Shown here: positions 13,020-19,737 of the stretch, one piece after another | Layout of the letters: every line of letters starts with the position of its first letter | Numbering within the stretch: the stretch's first letter is position 1 | From: JAMQKA01 sp043951865 | Lineage (GTDB): Bacteria; Bacteroidota; Rhodothermia; Balneolales; Balneolaceae | Reading direction: 5' to 3' | NCBI RefSeq assembly: GCF_043951865.1 | Contig: NZ_JBINJF010000032.1 | Coordinates: 1-44,320, forward strand | Length of the DNA: 44,320 nucleotides | Translations under genes and position numbers: made by a program | The notes under the pieces: model-generated | Told to the model about the DNA's origin: nothing | Databases searched by the model: none | The model's input: only the letters and a program-made list of their open reading frames with translations

Positions 13020-13348
13020 AGCGAAAACCTGTCAAACGTTTTGATGTCTATTTAATATCCTTAGGCCCCACAAAAGGATCAGAAATAAAGAAAACCCGTC
13101 CTTGTCTTATCATTTCTCCCAATGAAATGAATCGGCATATTCGGACTGTCATTATTGCTCCAATGACGTCAACAATCAAAAACTATCCATCAAGAGTTAC
13201 AACGACTTTTCAAAAGAAACGTGGGCAGATTGTTTTGGATCAAATTCGTACGGTCGACAAACAGCGACTAATTAAAAAACTTGGAACTATTAGTTCATCT
13301 GCCCAAGATAAAACCTTAAATACTTTACAAGAAATCTTTGCTCCATAA
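13007..13348 (+). CDS. C16 toxin, MazF/PemK endoribonuclease
   Basis: This 113-residue MazF/PemK-family protein has RFDVYLISLGPTKGSEIKKTRP near the start (the Arg-Pro after GSE is diagnostic), then CLIISPNEMNRHIRTVIIAPMTST. The end, RGQIVLDQIRTVDKQRLIKKLG, is also characteristic. MazF toxins cut single-stranded mRNA at short motifs. The first ATG is at 13007; a second at 13013 fits the family start (MVERKPVKRF) equally well. It overlaps the antitoxin by 13 or 7 bases, depending on the start. It ends 8 bases before attC16. Confidence 0.94.
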   Translation: MDMVERKPVKRFDVYLISLGPTKGSEIKKTRPCLIISPNEMNRHIRTVIIAPMTSTIKNYPSRVTTTFQKKRGQIVLDQIRTVDKQRLIKKLGTISSSAQDKTLNTLQEIFAP

Positions 13349-13356
13349 GTGCGCAA

Positions 13357-13489
13357 ACCTAACCCGCGCATTAAGCGGACACGCCTCGCCAATTCTTGCC
13401 CGCCTGCCATTTATTTAGTTAGTTAACCTTTCGTTTGCAAACAATTTCAACACGTTGGCGCCTGCACCTTAAGCGCAATGTCGTTAGGT
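13357..13489 (+). repeat. attC16 (spacer type C)
   Basis: R'' ACCTAAC at 13357-13363, R' GTTAGGT at 13483-13489, 133 bp, the longest. The left arm is ccgcgcattaagcgg, the spacer has gttaacctttcgtttgc, and the right arm is accttaagcgcaatgtc. Confidence 0.92.
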
Positions 13490-13501
13490 GTACAACATCA
13501 A

Positions 13502-13894
13502 TTAAACGTATATTTGTAGAGGTAGCTGAGTTGCTATTTGGTCGAAGTCTTTATCGTTATGTAGCAGTTCCACTTCATGATCGATGCACCAACTGCCGAT
13601 GAGCATATCTACCGTTTTTCTAATTGTTACACCTTTCGACCGAAGAAAACGAAAATTAGATGCTGCCTTTATAGCCAGTGATTTCCCTCCAAGATGAATA
13701 CAGTCTAACGGATCAAGAGCTTGTTTAGCTAATCTAAACTCTTTGTCGCTGTCAAAACCTTGCAGAATTTCGGTGAGAATAATATCTCCCAGGAGAACTG
13801 ACTGCTCAGAAAGGATTCGGTCAAGACTTTCGGTTTGTTTATTTTCTACGCCATTGAAATAATCAATCCATACGCTGGTATCTACTAAAATCAC
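13502..13894 (-). CDS. C17 toxin, PIN-domain VapC
   Basis: This 130-residue VapC has MILVDTSVWIDYFNG with Asp5, DIILTEILQGF with Glu near 43, RKTVDMLIGSWCIDH with Asp near 97, and ELLHNDKDFDQIA with Asp near 114. It starts at GTG 13894, overlapping the VapB stop by 4 bases. It lies on the minus strand, against the attC direction, so it needs its own promoter. A decayed copy of the start of this gene and the end of its antitoxin is present at 23014-23150, outside the array. Confidence 0.95.
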   Translation of the reverse strand: MILVDTSVWIDYFNGVENKQTESLDRILSEQSVLLGDIILTEILQGFDSDKEFRLAKQALDPLDCIHLGGKSLAIKAASNFRFLRSKGVTIRKTVDMLIGSWCIDHEVELLHNDKDFDQIATQLPLQIYV

Positions 13895-14088
13895 TTCTCG
13901 TCAGTCCTCATATCCTCTAAATCACCTTTCCAATGCAATTTCCCGCGCAAGTCTTTGATATTTTCTTGCTTTTTTCGCTGGACTAACAATTTCAAGCCTT
14001 CTTCCACAGCATCCTTTTTCGTTTTTAATCGACTCACCTTCAAGGCTTCATCCATCAAGTCGTCATCAATTACTACATTCGTTCGCAT
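13891..14088 (-). CDS. C17 antitoxin, VapB (ribbon-helix-helix type)
   Basis: This 65-residue protein matches type II VapB antitoxins: MRTNVVIDDDLMDEALKVSRLKTKKDAVEEGLKLLVQRKKQ, then a tail with DLRGKLHWKGDLEDMR that binds VapC. It is the first gene of its minus-strand operon. A 12-bp perfect inverted repeat (14092-14103 and 14122-14133) lies just upstream and is the likely autoregulatory operator. Confidence 0.95.
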   Translation of the reverse strand: MRTNVVIDDDLMDEALKVSRLKTKKDAVEEGLKLLVQRKKQENIKDLRGKLHWKGDLEDMRTDEK

Positions 14089-14091
14089 AAT

Positions 14092-14133
14092 TGTATAGAT
14101 TTAATTAATGTGTATTTTTTGTAAATCTATACA
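14092..14133 (-). promoter_or_regulatory. 12-bp inverted repeat, vapBC operator candidate
   Basis: TGTATAGATTTA at 14092-14103 and TAAATCTATACA at 14122-14133 are perfect inverted repeats with 18 bases between them. They lie 4 bases upstream of the VapB start on the minus strand. Autorepression is inferred from how VapB proteins work. Confidence 0.7.
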
Positions 14134-14164
14134 CATAACTGCTAAATTCCTAACTTTATTGTAC

Positions 14165-14292
14165 ACCTAACCAGCGCATTAAGGAAACGCACCTCCGCCC
14201 TCTCCTGCCAGCTTCTGGCTTTTTAGCTTTCCGTCTATTATTCATCAATTCAACATCATTTCGTGCGCACCTTATGCGCAAAGTCGTTAGGG
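14165..14292 (+). repeat. attC17 (spacer type A)
   Basis: R'' ACCTAAC at 14165-14171, R' GTTAGGG at 14286-14292. The left arm is cagcgcattaaggaaac, the spacer has tggctttttagctttccg, and the right arm is accttatgcgcaaagtc. Confidence 0.91.
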
Positions 14293-14300
14293 AAACGAAG

Positions 14301-14690
14301 CTATTTTCTTTCTTTCGTATTTTCTTCCAAGAATTTTGCCAACTCTTCTTTTTCGAGTTTCCCATTTGATAAATCGATCATTACAGCATACAACCCTTTT
14401 TTGTCAGCTTGCAGGCGATAGCCATTAACATACAGAAAGGTATAAATCGCTACCAAAGCTGTTCTCTTGTTTCCATCGAATAATGGATGATTCTTACAAA
14501 TGTGAAATCCATAGGCAGCTGCCATCTCAAAAATATTGCTATGAACATACTCCCCTCCAAAGTTTGCCTGTGGTTGGGCAAGTGCAGATTCTAACAATCC
14601 CTCATCTCGAATTCCCTGTTTGCCGCCATAGATTTTTACTTGATCCTGATGGAAAGCCAGAATAGTTTCTTTATCTAAAAATTTTATCAT
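14301..14690 (-). CDS. C18 toxin, Doc/Fic family (death on curing)
   Basis: This 129-residue protein is a Doc-type Fic toxin. The Fic motif reads HPLFDGNKRTAL at about residues 68-79; the NKR form (Lys where AMPylating Fic proteins have Gly) is that of Doc, which phosphorylates EF-Tu. Preceding GGKQGIRDEGLLESAL and QANFGGEY are also typical of Doc. It is encoded downstream of an AbrB-type antitoxin rather than Phd, with a 4-base overlap. Both genes lie against the attC direction. Confidence 0.95.
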   Translation of the reverse strand: MIKFLDKETILAFHQDQVKIYGGKQGIRDEGLLESALAQPQANFGGEYVHSNIFEMAAAYGFHICKNHPLFDGNKRTALVAIYTFLYVNGYRLQADKKGLYAVMIDLSNGKLEKEELAKFLEENTKERK

Positions 14691-14908
14691 TTTGCCAGTT
14701 CTTTCAACACTTCTTTATAGTCAGTGTTTGCCTGGCGATAGGCTTCTGCCCACTCTTCAAACTCGGGGTCCATTGGTTTGAGTTCTAAATTAGCACCCTT
14801 TTTTTCGATGGTTAATTTGTCGCCACTTTTGAGATGAAGTTCATCTATCAATTGCTTCGGAAGCGTTACTCCTAAGCTATTTCCGATTTTTCTAATCTTT
14901 GTTTCCAT
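14687..14908 (-). CDS. C18 antitoxin, AbrB/MazE-type
   Basis: This 73-residue protein has a SpoVT/AbrB domain: METKIRKIGNSLGVTLPKQL, then LHLKSGDKLTIEKKGANLEL. The C-terminal half, FEEWAEAYRQANTDYKEVLKELAK, is the helical region expected to cover the Doc active site. It is the first gene of its operon. An AbrB-domain partner for Doc is known in some genomes but differs from the classic Phd-Doc pair. A perfect 12-bp palindrome at 14931-14942 is the likely operator. Confidence 0.93.
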   Translation of the reverse strand: METKIRKIGNSLGVTLPKQLIDELHLKSGDKLTIEKKGANLELKPMDPEFEEWAEAYRQANTDYKEVLKELAK

Positions 14909-14930
14909 AATCGTAACCGTTAATTTCTAA

Positions 14931-14942
14931 TTGTTATAACAA
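14931..14942 (-). promoter_or_regulatory. Palindrome upstream of the AbrB-Doc operon
   Basis: TTGTTATAACAA is a perfect palindrome, followed after one base by a further GTTATAA half-site. It lies 22 bases upstream of the antitoxin start on the minus strand. Binding by the AbrB-type antitoxin is inferred. Confidence 0.55.
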
Positions 14943-14998
14943 TGTTATAATTTATTTCATAATAATTCAACGCCAAATTTCACCAAATAGTATCGTTT

Positions 14999-15128
14999 AC
15001 CTAACCCGCGCATTAATCGGACGTGTCTCGCCCTTCCCTGCCGATTTTGGGCTGGTCAATTTCTGTAGTACATTTTGTTTTTAAATCAACGCTTGGCTGC
15101 ACGCACATTATGCGCAAGGTCGTTAGAG
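14999..15128 (+). repeat. attC18 (spacer type B)
   Basis: R'' ACCTAAC at 14999-15005, R' GTTAGAG at 15122-15128. The left arm is ccgcgcattaatcgg, the spacer has tttctgtagtacatttt, and the right arm is cattatgcgcaaggtc. Confidence 0.92.
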
Positions 15129-15157
15129 CAACCTATTCGCCTTTCGCTCGTTGTTAA

Positions 15158-15177
15158 TTTGTACTTTTCTTTGTACT
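15158..15177 (+). promoter_or_regulatory. Direct repeat TTTGTACT x2 upstream of the C19 TA operon
   Basis: TTTGTACT occurs at 15158-15165 and 15170-15177, a 12-base period, 36 bases before the antitoxin ATG. GTAC-centred half-sites are common in Phd/YefM operators. Assignment is tentative. Confidence 0.35.
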
Positions 15178-15213
15178 ATTTAAAAGTCACTTATTAACAC
15201 AATTTATAGCGTT

Positions 15214-15498
15214 ATGAAACGTGTCCAGCTTGATAAAGACATTCAGCCACTCTCTGAATTTCGGGCCAATGCAGCATCAATGATTGAAAAAATTAAAACA
15301 GAACATCGTCCCCTTGTTATTACTCAGCACGGAAAAAGTTCTGCTGTATTGCTTGATGTGGGTGATTATGAGCAAATGATCGATACCATTGAATTGCTTC
15401 AGGAAATCAATCAAGCCCGTCAAGAAATTGAAGATGGCAAAGGTACCGACCATAAAGAAGTTATAGGTTCATTGAAGGAACGGTTGGGGAAAGTATAA
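15214..15498 (+). CDS. C19 antitoxin, Phd/YefM family
   Basis: This 94-residue Phd/YefM protein is homologous to the C5 antitoxin: KDIQPLSEFRANAASMIEKI, then VITQHGKSSAVLLDVGDYEQMI. The C-terminal helices (QEINQARQEIEDGKGTDHKEV) bind the toxin. The stop is directly followed by the ATG of the RelE/ParE gene with no spacing. This is the last cassette of the array. Confidence 0.93.
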   Translation: MKRVQLDKDIQPLSEFRANAASMIEKIKTEHRPLVITQHGKSSAVLLDVGDYEQMIDTIELLQEINQARQEIEDGKGTDHKEVIGSLKERLGKV

Positions 15499-15801
15499 AT
15501 GCGTATTGTCTGGTCTCCTACCTCCCAACGAAAAATTGATGAAATAGTAGACTACATTTCGAAAGATAATGTAGATGCTGCATTGGCACTGGTCGAAGAG
15601 TTTGAAAAACGTGTCCAGCATTTAAAAAAACATCCTCGCTCTGGCCAGATGGTTCCAGCCCTAAATGATGAGATGGTCCGACAGTTTGTAGTTCAGTCTA
15701 ATTATTTGATCATCTATGAAATCAATCAGGATCACATCGATATTTTGACTATTCGCCACGCCAGGCAAGATGAAGACGAATCTGAGATCAAGCCTGAATA
15801 A
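15499..15801 (+). CDS. C19 toxin, RelE/ParE family
   Basis: This 100-residue toxin reads MRIVWSPTSQRKIDEIVDYISKDNVDAAL at the start, then HLKKHPRSGQMVPALNDEMVRQFVV and YLIIYEINQDHIDILTIRHARQ. This is the ParE/RelE layout with the conserved Arg in RHARQ. Its target (mRNA or gyrase) is undetermined. It abuts its antitoxin directly. Its stop is 6 bases from the R'' box of attC19. Confidence 0.93.
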   Translation: MRIVWSPTSQRKIDEIVDYISKDNVDAALALVEEFEKRVQHLKKHPRSGQMVPALNDEMVRQFVVQSNYLIIYEINQDHIDILTIRHARQDEDESEIKPE

Positions 15802-15807
15802 AGGTTG

Positions 15808-15936
15808 CTCTAACCCGCGCATAAAGCGGACGTGTCTCGCCCTACCCTGCCGATTTCGGCTGGTCAATTTCTGTAGTACATTTTGATTTTAAAACAACGT
15901 TTGCCTGCACGCAGCTTATGCGCAATGTCGTTAGTG
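15808..15936 (+). repeat. attC19 (last site, spacer type B)
   Basis: R'' CTCTAAC at 15808-15814, R' GTTAGTG at 15930-15936. The left arm is ccgcgcataaagcgg, the spacer has tttctgtagtacatttt, and the right arm is gcagcttatgcgcaatgtc. The array ends here; a CTAAC follows at 15939-15943. Confidence 0.92.
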
Positions 15937-16051
15937 GGCTAACATTTATTTAAGATCTATTAAACCCTGATAAAAAAATAATAAAGCATTTGCAGTACCA
16001 GGGTAATCTGCTAAATATGTATCTTATTGTTTTAGAATCGAACTCAGGCAG

Positions 16052-17038
16052 ATGCAGAAACAGCACGATAAGCTACTTCCCATTATTATATCCCTGCTGC
16101 TGCCGGGGCTTAATATTTTAAACAACTCCCTGTTCCGGGTAAATTGGGACTTGGTTGCCATTATACCAACCTGGCTGTTTACCTCTGCGATTTTACTGGG
16201 TTTATGGTATATCAATGACAAACTATGGCCCCGCAACGCCGTGCCAATCGATTCCCTCAAAGTGGTAGCGGGGAATATTACCGTTATCGGACTGGCAATC
16301 GGGATACAGCAGATCCTGTCTTTCACCGGGATTATTTTCCCTGGCAGGCCCCCGGCGTGGAGCCTTGGGTTACGACTGCTGGTGGCATCCGCATTATTTA
16401 TCACTATTCAGCAGATGCTGCGATCTGTGAGGGAAAATGAACGGCTTCGGAGCGAAAATTATGCACTGCAATCCGAAAATTACCGCGCACAGCTTGAACA
16501 GTTGAAAAAGCAACTCAACCCCCATTTCCTGTTCAACTCGCTGAGTACCCTCCGTACGGTCATCCGTTCGGATAAGAAGCAATCCGAGGAGTTTGTGTTA
16601 AAACTGTCCGATGTGTATCGTCAGATACTGCAGGCACGAGAATCACATCAGATCACCCTGGAAGAGGAACTCGACTTTTTGAATAACTATCTCTACTTGT
16701 TAAACGTGCGCTTTGACAGTGCCTTGTCAGTGACCATCGATACACGGCCGGAATCGATTCAGTATTCGCTACCGGTATTTGCTCTGCAGTTGCTGGTTGA
16801 AAATTGTATCAAACACAATATCATTTCAGAGCAACGACCGTTAACCATCCGGATTTTTCAGGAGGATGCAAAAAGCCTCACGGTGGCAAACAACTACCAG
16901 CCCAAAAAAACGAAACAGCAATCTTTTCGGATGGGACAGGAAAACCTCAAGAAACGCTACGATCTGATCGGGATACCAGACGGGGTTGAGATCCGGCAAA
17001 ACGGAGAAGAATACTCAGTGACCATAAAACTGTTTTAG
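16052..17038 (+). CDS. LytS/YehU-type sensor histidine kinase
   Basis: This 328-residue membrane kinase has four hydrophobic segments in the first 125 residues (about 9-28, 34-53, 70-90 and 105-123). A coiled-coil linker follows (residues 128-150). The His_kinase domain begins KKQLNPHFLFNSL with the phospho-acceptor His158. The ATP-binding part has the N-box LLVENCIKHN and the G-box GMGQENL. There is no large sensor loop, so the signal is probably sensed in the membrane. It ends 2 bases before a LytTR response regulator. The pair precedes an efflux-type operon, its most likely target. Confidence 0.93.
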   Translation: MQKQHDKLLPIIISLLLPGLNILNNSLFRVNWDLVAIIPTWLFTSAILLGLWYINDKLWPRNAVPIDSLKVVAGNITVIGLAIGIQQILSFTGIIFPGRPPAWSLGLRLLVASALFITIQQMLRSVRENERLRSENYALQSENYRAQLEQLKKQLNPHFLFNSLSTLRTVIRSDKKQSEEFVLKLSDVYRQILQARESHQITLEEELDFLNNYLYLLNVRFDSALSVTIDTRPESIQYSLPVFALQLLVENCIKHNIISEQRPLTIRIFQEDAKSLTVANNYQPKKTKQQSFRMGQENLKKRYDLIGIPDGVEIRQNGEEYSVTIKLF

Positions 17039-17040
17039 TT

Positions 17041-17808
17041 GTGAATGTTTTAATCGTTGAAGACGAAAAAAAGACTGCAGAACTGCTCAAGGAGCTCATC
17101 GAAGAGCGATCCGATTATCTGGTCGTCCAAACCTGCCCGAGCATTGAACGTACGGTGACGTATCTTAAAAAGCATCAAAATAAACTGGATCTCATATTCA
17201 TGGATATCCAGCTGGCAGACGGTGAAAGTTTTGAGATTTTTGAAGAAACGGAGATTCGTATCCCGGTAATTTTTTGTACAGCCTACGACCAACACGTACT
17301 TAAAGCGTTCAAGCGCAATGGCATTGATTACATTTTAAAGCCATTTAAGGAAGAAGATATCCACAAGGCGCTTGAGAAAGTAGAGGCTATGAAATCGTCC
17401 CTGTCCAAAGGAATGGAACCTGATGCGCAGACCATTAAAAACTTGTTTGCGGACGAGCTTGCCTACCAAAAAACATTTCTTGTTCGCCACCAAGAAAATT
17501 TGGTACCGGTCCAGGTATCGGATATCGCCTTTGTGCATCTGACCAATGAAATGGTGAACATCTACAATTTTAAGGGCCAGAAGAATGTCATTTTTAAAAA
17601 TCTGGAGGAGATTGAATCATCTGTCGATCCAGCGCAGTTTTTTCGTATCAACCGGCAGATGATTGTGAATCGGGATGCCATCAAGGAGATTTCCCCCTAC
17701 TTCAAGCGCAAAGTAATCGTCAAACTACCGTTTGATATCCCCGAAAAAGCCGTCGTCAGCCGCATGAAAGTTACCCCGTTTTTGGACTGGATGGAAAAGC
17801 CGGAATAA
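17041..17808 (+). CDS. LytTR-family response regulator
   Basis: This 255-residue response regulator has a receiver domain at residues 1-120: VLIVEDEKK with the acidic pair, phospho-acceptor Asp55 in LIFMDIQL, and the Lys in YILKPFKEED. The C-terminal LytTR DNA-binding domain (about 150-250) contains FLVRHQENLVPVQVSDIAFV, FFRINRQMIVNRDAI and VVSRMKVTPFLDWM. The start is GTG 17041, 2 bases after the kinase stop. LytTR proteins bind pairs of short direct repeats; CGTTCAGTTG and TGTTCAATTG at 17837-17862 just downstream are candidates. Confidence 0.94.
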   Translation: MNVLIVEDEKKTAELLKELIEERSDYLVVQTCPSIERTVTYLKKHQNKLDLIFMDIQLADGESFEIFEETEIRIPVIFCTAYDQHVLKAFKRNGIDYILKPFKEEDIHKALEKVEAMKSSLSKGMEPDAQTIKNLFADELAYQKTFLVRHQENLVPVQVSDIAFVHLTNEMVNIYNFKGQKNVIFKNLEEIESSVDPAQFFRINRQMIVNRDAIKEISPYFKRKVIVKLPFDIPEKAVVSRMKVTPFLDWMEKPE

Positions 17809-17836
17809 GCCTGTCAATTCACACGGCTGAATGTAC

Positions 17837-17862
17837 CGTTCAGTTGCCAATCTGTTCAATTG
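17837..17862 (+). promoter_or_regulatory. Imperfect direct repeat, LytTR-site candidate
   Basis: CGTTCAGTTG at 17837-17846 and TGTTCAATTG at 17853-17862 match at 8 of 10 bases, 16 bases apart. They lie between the response regulator stop and the DUF2147-efflux operon. The spacing is shorter than in studied LytTR sites, so this is tentative. Confidence 0.3.
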
Positions 17863-17897
17863 AGCATCTCTTTCCTTCCTTTAGGATCCACAACGCT

Positions 17898-17989
17898 TCA
17901 TATTTGCATTAAAAACTGCCCAAAGTTTGACACGCTTTCTGTTTTAAGAAAAGCATAAAGGACAATAGTACATATTAATGCAAATATGA
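17898..17989 (+). promoter_or_regulatory. 15-bp perfect inverted repeat bracketing the DUF2147-operon promoter region
   Basis: TCATATTTGCATTAA at 17898-17912 is exactly repeated in inverse at 17975-17989 (TTAATGCAAATATGA), with 62 bases between arms. The right arm overlaps the first ATG (17986) of the DUF2147 frame and ends 2 bases before the second ATG (17992). Two copies this far apart suggest a looping regulator or a transcript stem that hides the start codon. Confidence 0.6.
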
Positions 17990-17991
17990 CC

Positions 17992-18405
17992 ATGAAACGA
18001 TTTTTACTCTTTTTGTTTGCCCTGTTAGCCAGCCAGGCATCTCTGGCGCAGTCAGCCGACCAAATTGCTGGCATCTGGATCACCGAAAATGAGAAAGCCC
18101 ACGTCGAAATATATAAGCAATCCGGGCTGTACGTTGGAAAAATTGTCTGGGTTGAGGGGTTAGATGATACTACCTCAACCACATCATCAAAGGATCCAAA
18201 TTCCAACTTAACCCGTGAATCGGCTCTGGGCACAATTCTTTTGTCAGATGTCTCTTACGATAAAGGAATATGGCAGGGATCCCTCTACATACCGAAGAAA
18301 GATCGAGAAGTAAAATGTACCCTGGAACTCATCACTGAAGATGAATTAAAGATTACGGTCTCCAGGTTTTTGCGCTCCTCAAGCAAAATTTGGACCCGAT
18401 TATGA
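17992..18405 (+). CDS. DUF2147 secreted protein
   Basis: This protein of about 137 residues has a cleavable signal peptide (MKRFLLFLFALLASQASLAQ). The DUF2147 domain follows: IAGIWITENEKAHVEIYKQSG, then YVGKIVWVEG, and the end VSRFLRSSSKIWTRL. DUF2147 proteins are small beta-barrel-like periplasmic proteins of unknown role. I prefer the ATG at 17992 because the 17986 ATG lies within an inverted repeat; both are in frame. The stop overlaps the TolC-like start (ATGA), so it is the first gene of the efflux operon. Confidence 0.9.
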   Translation: MKRFLLFLFALLASQASLAQSADQIAGIWITENEKAHVEIYKQSGLYVGKIVWVEGLDDTTSTTSSKDPNSNLTRESALGTILLSDVSYDKGIWQGSLYIPKKDREVKCTLELITEDELKITVSRFLRSSSKIWTRL

Positions 18406-19733
18406 TATTTATTAAGCACATATTACCACTGCTATTTGTTTGCATTTCTGCCTTCCCAACGCTTGCCCAGCAGCCCAATTCGCCACACGAATTGAAGCTG
18501 CAGTCGGTTCAGGAGGCCATCGAGTTTGCCCTCGAAAACAATCCTGACCTGGACGTCTACAACTTGAATTACCAGAAGGCACGCAAGGAGGTCTCCATCT
18601 CCAAGAGTAGCCGCTACCCTGCGATCTCCGGCACGTTTACCGGTCAGTATAACCGAGACCTGCCTACTTCGGTGCTGCCAGGCGAAATCTTTGGACAGCC
18701 CGGTCAAACGATAGAAACCCAATTCGGGCAGGAATACAATTATAATACCGGCATCACTATCTCGAAAAACATCTTGGATTGGCAGTCACGCATGAAATCA
18801 AAGATTGCCGATGCCAAACTCATGATTACCGAAGCAGAGACCGACCTCTACCGGCAGCATCTGAGCGAGCAGGTTGCCTTCTACTATTACACGGCAATTA
18901 TTACGCAGAAAGCACTCCAGATCAGTGAGAAGGATCGGAGTATCGCCGACAGCCTGCTTTTTTTGACGCGGCAGAAATTTGAGAAAGGTATGGTTGATCG
19001 CTCCGCTTTAAACCATGCCAAAATCAACGTAAACAACATCGCACAGAGTATCGCCGAAAGCACCTCGATGTACGAACAGGCTGTTTCCAACTTAAAGATA
19101 CTACTTGGGTTGGAAGCCGATGCTGGCATTCATTTTGAAGATCAGGCAGCCATTACGTCCACCACCCTGCCTGAATCCCCTCAGGTAGAAGCTGATAAAG
19201 AGCTTGCCCTGTTTATGCATCAAACCGATCAAACCCTGGTAAATGTTCGTCTACAAAAGGCGGCTTATCTGCCCAAGCTCTCATTAACCTCTTATTGGGG
19301 CCAGCAGCAGTTCCGCGATGATTTTGGCCTCTCTTTTAAAAGCAGTGACTGGAATCCATACAGTTATATCGGGTTCAGCCTGTCGGTACCCATCTTCAAT
19401 GGATTTGCAAAATGGAATCAGGTTAATGTAGCGAAGATTGAGCGGTCCATCGCTCAGCAAAACCTGCAGCAGGAACAGATTCAATCTGAAATCCAAGATC
19501 AACTACTGATAAGTAACTACCGTAATAGCCTTTCGCAAGTTGAATCGGCATATGATACCTACCAGCTTTGGGATCAGAACCGTACGCTTGCATTGCAAAA
19601 ATATGAGAAGGGACTGATTTCGCTCGCAGATTATTTCAAAACGTTTGAAGACTACCTGAAGGCTGAAAACAACTATCTGAATTCCCTTTCAAGCATGTAC
19701 AGTTATTATTCAACCATCATTTCAAGACAATAG
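18402..19733 (+). CDS. TolC-family outer membrane efflux protein
   Basis: This protein of about 443 residues has a signal peptide (IFIKHILPLLFVCISAFPTLAQ) and two OEP-type repeats: SVQEAIEFALENNPDLDVYNLNY near residue 40, then long helices (KALQISEKDRSIADSLLFLTRQKFEKGMV) and strands such as YIGFSLSVPIFNGFAKWNQV. TolC-like proteins form outer-membrane tunnels for export. I chose ATG 18402, which overlaps the DUF2147 stop, over a TTG at 18390. The next gene, a membrane-fusion protein, starts 4 bases after its stop. Confidence 0.93.
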   Translation: MIFIKHILPLLFVCISAFPTLAQQPNSPHELKLQSVQEAIEFALENNPDLDVYNLNYQKARKEVSISKSSRYPAISGTFTGQYNRDLPTSVLPGEIFGQPGQTIETQFGQEYNYNTGITISKNILDWQSRMKSKIADAKLMITEAETDLYRQHLSEQVAFYYYTAIITQKALQISEKDRSIADSLLFLTRQKFEKGMVDRSALNHAKINVNNIAQSIAESTSMYEQAVSNLKILLGLEADAGIHFEDQAAITSTTLPESPQVEADKELALFMHQTDQTLVNVRLQKAAYLPKLSLTSYWGQQQFRDDFGLSFKSSDWNPYSYIGFSLSVPIFNGFAKWNQVNVAKIERSIAQQNLQQEQIQSEIQDQLLISNYRNSLSQVESAYDTYQLWDQNRTLALQKYEKGLISLADYFKTFEDYLKAENNYLNSLSSMYSYYSTIISRQ

Positions 19734-19737
19734 AGTC

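Larger units (their letters stand above)
58..15936 (+). mobile_element. Integron-type cassette array, 20 attC-like sites, 19 complete cassettes, mostly toxin-antitoxin
   Basis: Twenty imperfect repeats of about 118-133 bp recur every 0.45-1.65 kb. Each starts with an RYYYAAC-like box followed by an arm such as ccgcgcattaagcgg, and ends with an arm such as cttatgcgcaatgtc and a GTTRRRY-like box. This is the attC layout, and the length resembles Vibrio VCR sites. All sites share one orientation, with one or two genes between neighbours. Most cassettes start with the reverse complement of their own end (see findings). Sixteen of 19 cassettes hold toxin-antitoxin pairs. No integrase gene or attI site is visible. 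The array is cut by the left window edge, so it may be a complete sedentary integron or an integrase-less cluster. It is more AT-rich than the DNA to its right. Confidence 0.9.

Noticed and set aside
926..15936. Regularly repeated sequence as a possible CRISPR array
   Set aside because: Repeats are 118-133 bp, imperfect, 0.45-1.65 kb apart with full genes between them, and there are no cas genes.
1..15936. Transposon or insertion sequence origin for the repeated segments
   Set aside because: No transposase gene and no target duplications; the RYYYAAC/GTTRRRY boxes and cassette-end symmetry fit attC sites much better.
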